DNA of 18,678 nt from an uncultured Bacilli bacterium (GTDB taxonomy: Bacteria; Bacillota_I; Bacilli_A; RF39; UBA660): the NCBI GenBank assembly GCA_944372315.1, contig CALVYX010000019.1, forward strand, positions 1 to 18,678. The letters are read 5' to 3'. The notes under the pieces are model-generated. The model was not told where the DNA came from, ran no database searches, and saw nothing but the letters and a program-made list of their open reading frames with translations. Shown here one piece after another: positions 13,207-18,678 of this stretch (positions are counted from its first letter, which is position 1; every line of letters starts with the position of its first letter). Made by a program: the position numbers and the translations under genes.

Positions 13207-13765
13207 ATATCCAGAATACATTGAAGTTGGAACAAAAAGGTATAAAATAAATACCAGTTTTTGGGATGCGCTAAGATGTGAAAATATATTTAGAGATGAC
13301 TCTATATGCGATTATGAAAAAACACATGCTATAATTTATATTCTTTTGGGAGAAGAGGCAATGAAAGATGTTGAAAATAACGAGAAAATCGTAAAACTAT
13401 TAACAAAGTATCTTTTATGCGGAAAGAACCCTGAGGACATAGAAAATAGTGATGAAGAACCTAGTATGGATTTCAATCAAGATATGGGAAAAATTAAAAC
13501 TAGTTTCATGAGTGATTACAATATTGATTTAGATAGTACAGATATGCATTGGTGGAAATTTCATGATGCATTAGAAGGATTGACTGATGATAGTGTATTA
13601 AGTCGAGTTAGAATGATTAGAGAAGAACCATTATCAGGAAAAAAAGGAAAAGAAAGAGATAAATGGGAAAAAGCCAAAAAACAAGTGGCATTAAAACGCG
13701 AAAAAACAGCTCGTGAAAAAGAATTAGATAAATACTGGGAAGAAATTATGAAAAGAGGTGACTAA
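13199..13765 (+). CDS. Bacteriophage Gp15-family tail assembly protein, 188 aa
   Basis: The stretch SFMSDYNIDLDSTDMHWWKF with following HDALEGLTDDS is characteristic of the phage Gp15 family encoded before the tape measure. The N terminus (YPEYIEVGTKRYKINTSFWD) is beta, the C terminus is strongly basic and helical. ATG overlaps the stop of the previous gene. Its TAA is immediately followed by the ACG start of the tape measure gene. Confidence 0.85.
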   Translation: MNKYPEYIEVGTKRYKINTSFWDALRCENIFRDDSICDYEKTHAIIYILLGEEAMKDVENNEKIVKLLTKYLLCGKNPEDIENSDEEPSMDFNQDMGKIKTSFMSDYNIDLDSTDMHWWKFHDALEGLTDDSVLSRVRMIREEPLSGKKGKERDKWEKAKKQVALKREKTAREKELDKYWEEIMKRGD

Positions 13766-13768
13766 ACG
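13754..13768 (+). promoter_or_regulatory. Shine-Dalgarno and ACG start of tape measure gene
   Basis: AGAGGTGA at 13754-13761, ACG at 13766-13768, base -1 A, and the preceding codon is the in-frame stop TAA that also ends the upstream gene. Confidence 0.87.
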
Positions 13769-16108
13769 AATGGTTACTTAAACATCAAAACTAGAATTGA
13801 TAATTCTGATTTGAAGAAAAATTTAAATCAAACTAAAAAAGAACTTCAAAAATTTAAAAACGAAGAAGAAAAGTTAACTAATAAAAAACTTCAACTAGAA
13901 GCAGAAGTTAATATAAATGAAAAGTCTTATCAACAAAAATTGGATAAACTCAAAAAAGAATACCTAGATGCAATGGATGTTGCATCTGGATTTAGTGGCA
14001 ATGTTAGTCAGCAAAATAAATCTAGAATAGATGCTGACTTTCAAACTAGATTAAATGATTTAAATGCTAACGATTCATATGTTAAAGCTGTTAATGAATT
14101 AAAAAATATAGAAAGCCAATTACAACGAAATAAAACTAAGCAAGAAGAGTGGAACTCTAAAATTGATGAAATGAATGCATCTTTGAGACAATATGATGCA
14201 ATAGAAGAATCACATAAGAATATTAATAAATCAATTGATGATTCTACAAAAAAAATTGGTGGAACAATAAAACAAGTTGCTAAATGGGCTTTGGCCGTAT
14301 TTGCAGTTGAAAGTGCTTATGGATTTATAAGAAATGCAATTAGTACGTTAACTGGATACAATGATCAATTAGCTGCAGATGTAGAATATATTCAATTTGC
14401 TATAGCAAGCACTTTAGAGCCAGTAATAGAGCGAATAGTAGGATGGGTATATACTTTACTTCAATATGTTAATTATCTTGCTCAAGCCTGGTTTAATGTA
14501 AATCTATTTGCTAACGCGACTGAAAAGAATTTTAAAAAGGCAAATCAATCTGCAAAGCAATTAAATAAATCATTGAGTGGGTTTGATGAGATAAATCAAT
14601 TATCTGATAATTCTAGTAATAGTGGAAGTATAGTAGGACCATCAGTGGATTTATCAAATATGGAAGATTTTGAACCTCCTGCGTGGTTAGAAAAAATTGC
14701 TGAATTTGGTAAACCTATAATTGAATTTTTCCAAAACATTATAGATAAGTACGGATTAGTTGCTGGTGGCATAATGATAGTTGTAGGTGCCCTTGGTGCG
14801 TTATCTATAATAAAAACTATAACTAGTTGGATAACTGGTTTAGGTAAATCTGTAACAAAAGGGTCAACTGATTTTACTAAATTTTTCAATAGTTTGGGAA
14901 GAGCAGCAGAAGCTATTGCATTGTTGGGTGGATTATCACTAGTGATAGATTCTATTACTGAATTAATTGATATTTTTTCAGAAAGTGGAATGACATTAGG
15001 TGAAGTTGCAGGATTACTGGGAATAGTCTTAGTCGAAGTTGCGGCGGCTTTCATTGTCTTAATGGGGGCAATGACTTTACTCCAACCTAGCTGGCAAAGT
15101 ATAGCAGCTGCAGCAGTAATATTTGCTGGACTAGCACTAGTGTTACAATCTGTTTGTAATTTAATGGATACGTTTGCTGATAACGGCTTATCTTTAACTG
15201 ATGTAATAGGGCTTATGGCCACAGTATTAGTAACAATAATAGGGTTGATGGGGTCTATTGTGTTGTTGGGACCATCTATGACTGCTGGTCTAGTACCATT
15301 TAGTATTTTGATAGCAGCAATATCAGCGGTGTTATTGGTTATGGCAGCAACACTTCCAATTATTTTAGATGCAGTTGGAGATTTTATTGAACAAATTGCA
15401 CCTAGTTTATGTGATATTTTAGAAACGATAGGGATATTGATTGAGAATTTAATATATGCTTTAGGCACTGTTTTACCACCTATAATTGATAGTGTTGGTG
15501 GACTATTTGGTACTATTTTTAATGGCATTGCGAATGTTATAAATGCGGTAGGAAATGGTCTTGTAAATATATTAAATGCTATTGGAAGTTTGGTAAATAG
15601 TGTTTTAGGATCATTGCTTGGATTTATTAGAGATTTAGGTCCAGCAATTGAAACGTTTGTTGATAGTGCTATAAATGCAGTTACTAAACTTATTAATTTC
15701 ATGATTAGCGGTATTGAATATTTGGTTAATACTCTTGTTGTAGATGGCGTTAACGCAATAATAAAAGGAATTAATAGTATCGGTAAGTATATTGGATTTA
15801 CTATACCTACGTTATCTGAGTTTAAGATTGCAAGATTTAAACCGACTTATGCAGCTACTGGTGGTATAGTTGATGTTCCTCAACGTGGTGTTCCTGTAGG
15901 CAATAATGTCTTTGCTGGTGAAGCCGGAGCGGAAGGAATATTGCCATTAACTGATGAAAATACAATGCGCAGGTTAGGTCAAGAAATAGCTAAATGGATT
16001 GTTCTTAACATTCAATTAAATAATTATATAGATGGTCGTTTGCTAGCAAAATATATTAAGCAAATAATGAATGGCCAAGAATTTTCAAGAAACGGAGGTA
16101 TATCTTAA
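13766..16108 (+). CDS. Tape measure protein, ACG start, 780 aa
   Basis: The N terminus read from ACG, NGYLNIKTRIDNSDLKKNLN, is the standard start of Firmicute tape measure proteins; starting at TTG 13811 would remove it and has no ribosome binding site. Residues about 16-140 are coiled coil, about 330-530 contain several hydrophobic segments (for example GGIMIVVGALGALSI), and the C terminus has VPVGNNVFAGEAGAEGILPL, a common end-domain motif. It sets tail length and is ejected at infection. At 780 residues the expected tail is of modest length (inference from the usual length rule). Confidence 0.93.
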   Translation, partial: TNGYLNIKTRIDNSDLKKNLNQTKKELQKFKNEEEKLTNKKLQLEAEVNINEKSYQQKLDKLKKEYLDAMDVASGFSGNVSQQNKSRIDADFQTRLNDLNANDSYVKAVNELKNIESQLQRNKTKQEEWNSKIDEMNASLRQYDAIEESHKNINKSIDDSTKKIGGTIKQVAKWALAVFAVESAYGFIRNAISTLTGYNDQLAADVEYIQFAIASTLEPVIERIVGWVYTLLQYVNYLAQAWFNVNLFANATEKNFKKANQSAKQLNKSLSGFDEINQLSDNSSNSGSIVGPSVDLSNMEDFEPPAWLEKIAEFGKPIIEFFQNIIDKYGLVAGGIMIVVGALGALSIIKTITSWITGLGKSVTKGSTDFTKFFNSLGRAAEAIALLGGLSLVIDSITELIDIFSESGMTLGEVAGLLGIVLVEVAAAFIVLMGAMTLLQPSWQSIAAAAVIFAGLALVLQSVCNLMDTFADNGLSLTDVIGLMATVLVTIIGLMGSIVLLGPSMTAGLVPFSILIAAISAVLLVMAATLPIILDAVGDFIEQIAPSLCDILETIGILIENLIYALGTVLPPIIDSVGGLFGTIFNGIANVINAVGNGLVNILNAIGSLVNSVLGSLLGFIRDLGPAIETFVDSAINAVTKLINFMISGIEYLVNTLVVDGVNAIIKGINSIGKYIGFTIPTLSEFKIARFKPTYAATGGIVDVPQRGVPVGNNVFAGEAGAEGILPLTDENTMRRLGQEIAKWIVLNIQLNNYIDGRLLAKYIKQIMNGQEFSRNGGIS

Positions 16109-16470
16109 TGGCAGTTAACATAAATCAATTACCTAAAATGTTATCTAATCCAAAACATTCGATAGAGCCATTATGGGCTAGTGATGCTGGAAGAAATACT
16201 AATAGTGGTAAATATAGTGGAACATTTATTGGATGGTTTGATAAGATAGAAATATCTATCGGCGAAACTACTCAAGCAGAACTTACACAAATAAGAAATG
16301 CCATTGAAAATCCTATTATTGAAGATGTTACATTCACGGATACAAAAACTGGCAATAATAAAACAGAAGACTTTTATGGTACTGCTATTACTGCAGAAAG
16401 GCTTAATTCTAAGAAATATAAGCCTTTTTCTTTTTCTTTAACAGCCATCGAAAGGCGAAGTGATATGTAG
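16108..16470 (+). CDS. Small tail protein after tape measure (distal-tail-like), 120 aa
   Basis: ATG 16108 follows CGGAGG and overlaps the tape measure stop by one base. It is short and beta-rich (GKYSGTFIGWFDKIEISIGE, then FYGTAITAERLNSKKYKPFS), without the full N-terminal domain of a normal Dit protein. In this position small proteins of about 120 residues often serve at the tail tip. Assignment is by position. Confidence 0.65.
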   Translation: MAVNINQLPKMLSNPKHSIEPLWASDAGRNTNSGKYSGTFIGWFDKIEISIGETTQAELTQIRNAIENPIIEDVTFTDTKTGNNKTEDFYGTAITAERLNSKKYKPFSFSLTAIERRSDM

Positions 16471-18678
16471 TGACTTACTATGAAATTATGCAAAAACCAG
16501 GTAAGAGAATACATCCTAAATTTTATTATTATGGTTCAAATAATGCTAAAGTAGAAATAGATAGAGATGATATTGAGAGCGTTAAATTATATTTTAACGC
16601 TCCTCTTACTGGTTCGGTAATGGTAGGATTAAATGCTGAATTAAAATATGAACTTCCAGATGTTCCGATATATTTTCAAAATACTGTTACTTATAATGGA
16701 ACAAATGCAACAAAAACTTATGGACCATTTTATTTAAAAGAAAAGCCATCATTTGATGCAAGTAATAAAGTTTATGAGCACACAATGTATGATGGATTTT
16801 TAAAAGCAATGGTTGATTATCAACCTATAACAATAACCTATCCAACTACAGTATTGGATTTTTTTAAGCAATTATGTTTAGAATGTGGATATACAACTAA
16901 TATAACTAGTTTACCGAATGGTTCTAGGACAATTAATATGGATATATATGAGGGTATTAATTATACATATCGCGATGTATTTGATGATATAGCCAATGCT
17001 ACTGGATCCTTATTTAGATGTAGTAATAACGTTATTGAAAAGTGTTCATTAGGAACATCAGCAATATTGGTTGATGATGATTTATTGAAAAATCAAAATA
17101 TTGATTTAGGAGAGCACTTTGGCCCTATAAATTGTGTTGTTTTGTCTAGGTCTGGCGAATCTGATAATATATACAAAAGAGATGAAACTTTAACTAGTTG
17201 GAATGAGTATAAGATAGTTGATAATCAATTAATGAATGACAATAACCGAAGTGATTATCTGGATGAATTATATAATGCTTTATATGGTATAGAGTATGAC
17301 ATATTCGACTTGGAATTAGTTGGGTACGGTGGATTTAATCCTCTTGATAAAGTATCTATAACAACAAATAACACCACGTATAATTCTTATGTTTTTAATA
17401 ACGAGATAGAATTTACTCAAGGTGTTGAGGAATGTATTTATACTGAAATGCCAGAGGAAAGCACAACTGATTATACTGCGGCTAGCACTACCGATAAAAA
17501 GATTAATCAAACTTATATTATTGCAAATAAAAATACTCAACAAATTCAATCTGTTGTATCACAAATAGGTGATAGGTCAGAAAAAACAACTACAATCACA
17601 CAAGATATAGATACCATTTCTCAGCAAATATCCCAAGTTGCTGATTTAACTAAAGAAGAAACTCAAAATAGTGCATTAATAATTGAAGATGCTATAGCAT
17701 CAGACTTAATTAAATTCTCAATTGTAGGAGAAATGAGTTTGTTATATCCTAGAGACGATTTATATCCATCAAATGATTTGTATCCTTTAGATTCGTTCTT
17801 AATTATTGAAGATGAAGAAGGTAATCAAAATAAACTATGGTTACCGTTAACATATCTTCATTATTGGAATGCTAATGTCTATGATGAATTTGTTGTTGAA
17901 AATGGACAAGCTAAAATAATTCGTCGAGTAGGTGTTAATGAAGATGGTAGTTTTTATGCACTAACTACTCCTACTGAAGAGGATAAAGGAGAGTTAAATA
18001 TTCCAATTTCAACCGGTTATAACAAAATATGGTTGGAATCGTTTTTTGATAAAACTTTAAAATATTATGCTAAATATGGAACTGAAAGCGATTTAACAGA
18101 AGTGTTTGCTACTAAAGTTGAAATGAATAGTGCAATTACCCAAACAGCCAATAGTATCAATTTAGAAGTGTCTAAAAAAGTTGATGAAGATGAAGTAATA
18201 GCAGCTATTAACTTAACCAGTGAAGAAGCGAAGATAAATGCTGAAAAGATTACTTTAGAAGGTATAGTAACTGCCAATGAAAACTTTAAAGTATTAGAAG
18301 ACGGTTCAATTGAAGCAGTAAATGGTAAATTCACAGGTAATATCTATTTGCAAAATGGAAATGTAGTTGTTGGTGGTAATGGACTTTTAACTAATTTGCA
18401 ATTTGTTTCTCAAAAAGAATACAACGGTTATGGATTAATGGGATTTAATTATGATACATGGAATGCTGGGTATTCAATAATGAAAACAGCAGTTGATATA
18501 TGTTTTAATATACCAGAAAATTTCACTGTTACGGCCGCTTATGCCACAATTATGCACACACCAATTTCATGGATGGATACATCTGGAAATACAGTAAATG
18601 GTTATTCCAGAAATATAAAATTGTATAAAACATCTTCGCCTCAGGCTTCAAAAATGTATATGGCATATGCTTCTGGTA
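16470..18678 (+). CDS. Tail tip/tail-associated protein, partial (runs off window), at least 736 aa
   Basis: GTG 16470 overlaps the previous TAG (TAGTG); ATG 16488 is an alternative. The N-terminal part (PGKRIHPKFYYYGSNNAKVE onward, about 330 residues) fits the hub/endopeptidase-tail type. Then comes a helical linker (about 345-400, NQTYIIANKNTQQIQSVVSQ), a period-6 repeat LYPRDD-LYPSND-LYPLDS at 425-442, a beta region, and a second helical/beta stretch with EGIVTANENFKVLEDGSIEA and FTGNIYLQNGNVVVGG near 600-640, typical of tail-tip fibre shafts. The gene is open at the window end. It would contact the host surface. Confidence 0.8.
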   Translation, partial: MTYYEIMQKPGKRIHPKFYYYGSNNAKVEIDRDDIESVKLYFNAPLTGSVMVGLNAELKYELPDVPIYFQNTVTYNGTNATKTYGPFYLKEKPSFDASNKVYEHTMYDGFLKAMVDYQPITITYPTTVLDFFKQLCLECGYTTNITSLPNGSRTINMDIYEGINYTYRDVFDDIANATGSLFRCSNNVIEKCSLGTSAILVDDDLLKNQNIDLGEHFGPINCVVLSRSGESDNIYKRDETLTSWNEYKIVDNQLMNDNNRSDYLDELYNALYGIEYDIFDLELVGYGGFNPLDKVSITTNNTTYNSYVFNNEIEFTQGVEECIYTEMPEESTTDYTAASTTDKKINQTYIIANKNTQQIQSVVSQIGDRSEKTTTITQDIDTISQQISQVADLTKEETQNSALIIEDAIASDLIKFSIVGEMSLLYPRDDLYPSNDLYPLDSFLIIEDEEGNQNKLWLPLTYLHYWNANVYDEFVVENGQAKIIRRVGVNEDGSFYALTTPTEEDKGELNIPISTGYNKIWLESFFDKTLKYYAKYGTESDLTEVFATKVEMNSAITQTANSINLEVSKKVDEDEVIAAINLTSEEAKINAEKITLEGIVTANENFKVLEDGSIEAVNGKFTGNIYLQNGNVVVGGNGLLTNLQFVSQKEYNGYGLMGFNYDTWNAGYSIMKTAVDICFNIPENFTVTAAYATIMHTPISWMDTSGNTVNGYSRNIKLYKTSSPQASKMYMAYASG

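Noticed and set aside
12709..13765. Programmed frameshift joining the two tail assembly genes
   Set aside because: The genes overlap with ATGAATAA and the second has its own ATG; no slippery heptamer was seen at the junction.
4056..13768. Missing starts caused by sequencing errors or frameshifts
   Set aside because: All six frames are intact; six independent ATG-to-ACG errors at exactly the start codons, in one operon with a CGU initiator tRNA, is not credible.
14596..15702. Minus-strand open frame of 368 codons
   Set aside because: It is the antisense shadow of the tape measure gene, with Ile/Ser/Pro-rich nonsense composition and no ribosome binding site.
1..18678. Alternative genetic code or stop-codon suppression by the phage tRNAs
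   Set aside because: TAA, TAG and TGA all end genes in the window and neither tRNA has a stop-reading anticodon.

Overview
The window is the start of the late (virion) region of a tailed, siphovirus-type phage or prophage of a very AT-rich, low-GC Gram-positive host (Firmicutes/Mollicutes-like). Evidence: every gene is on the + strand with short gaps or overlaps, strong GGAGG-type ribosome binding sites are common, and the gene order is that of HK97-fold siphophages. TAA, TAG and TGA all end genes and tryptophan is TGG, so the ordinary bacterial code is in use. The sequence alone does not name a host.

Layout. 1-2355: small accessory genes (Zn-ribbon-like peptide, coiled-coil protein, RNA ligase, one-TM peptide, unknowns), ending with a sigma-region-4-like regulator that probably switches on the late genes. 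2344-2688: GAGACA repeats at an exact 10-bp period, a folded non-coding stretch, an intrinsic terminator and a tRNA-Ile with anticodon UAU. 2701-3554: HNH-like protein, two tiny membrane peptides, a long hairpin, and a tRNA with an initiator-type body but anticodon CGU. 3595-10495: TerS, TerL, portal, minor head protein fused to an ADP-ribosyltransferase-like domain, a small protein, a tRNA-like structured element with a second terminator, scaffold, and major capsid protein with a predicted -1 frameshift that adds a surface domain. 10517-18678: connector and completion proteins, major tail protein, tail assembly proteins, tape measure, distal tail-type protein, and a tail protein that runs off the window.

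Main result. Six key virion genes (TerL, portal, major capsid, first head-tail connector, major tail protein, tape measure) have no ATG, GTG or TTG at the correct place. Each instead has ACG after a Shine-Dalgarno sequence. In TerL, the connector and the tape measure the codon just before the ACG is an in-frame stop, so no upstream start is possible. The tRNA at 3478-3554 looks like a bacterial initiator tRNA (C1 x A72 mismatch, A11-U24, CCA encoded), but its anticodon is CGU, the exact complement of ACG. Its position 37 is U instead of the usual purine, and all six ACG starts have A at -1, so a four-base A-ACG pairing is possible. I infer a phage-encoded alternative initiation system: a dedicated initiator tRNA and a set of virion genes readable only when it is present. 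I do not know of a description of such a pairing but could not search the literature.

How the parts fit: the sigma-like protein would start late transcription, the late transcript would yield the two tRNAs, and the CGU initiator would license translation of packaging, capsid and tail genes. ATG-started genes in between are mostly coupled to their neighbours by stop/start overlap, or are the scaffold.
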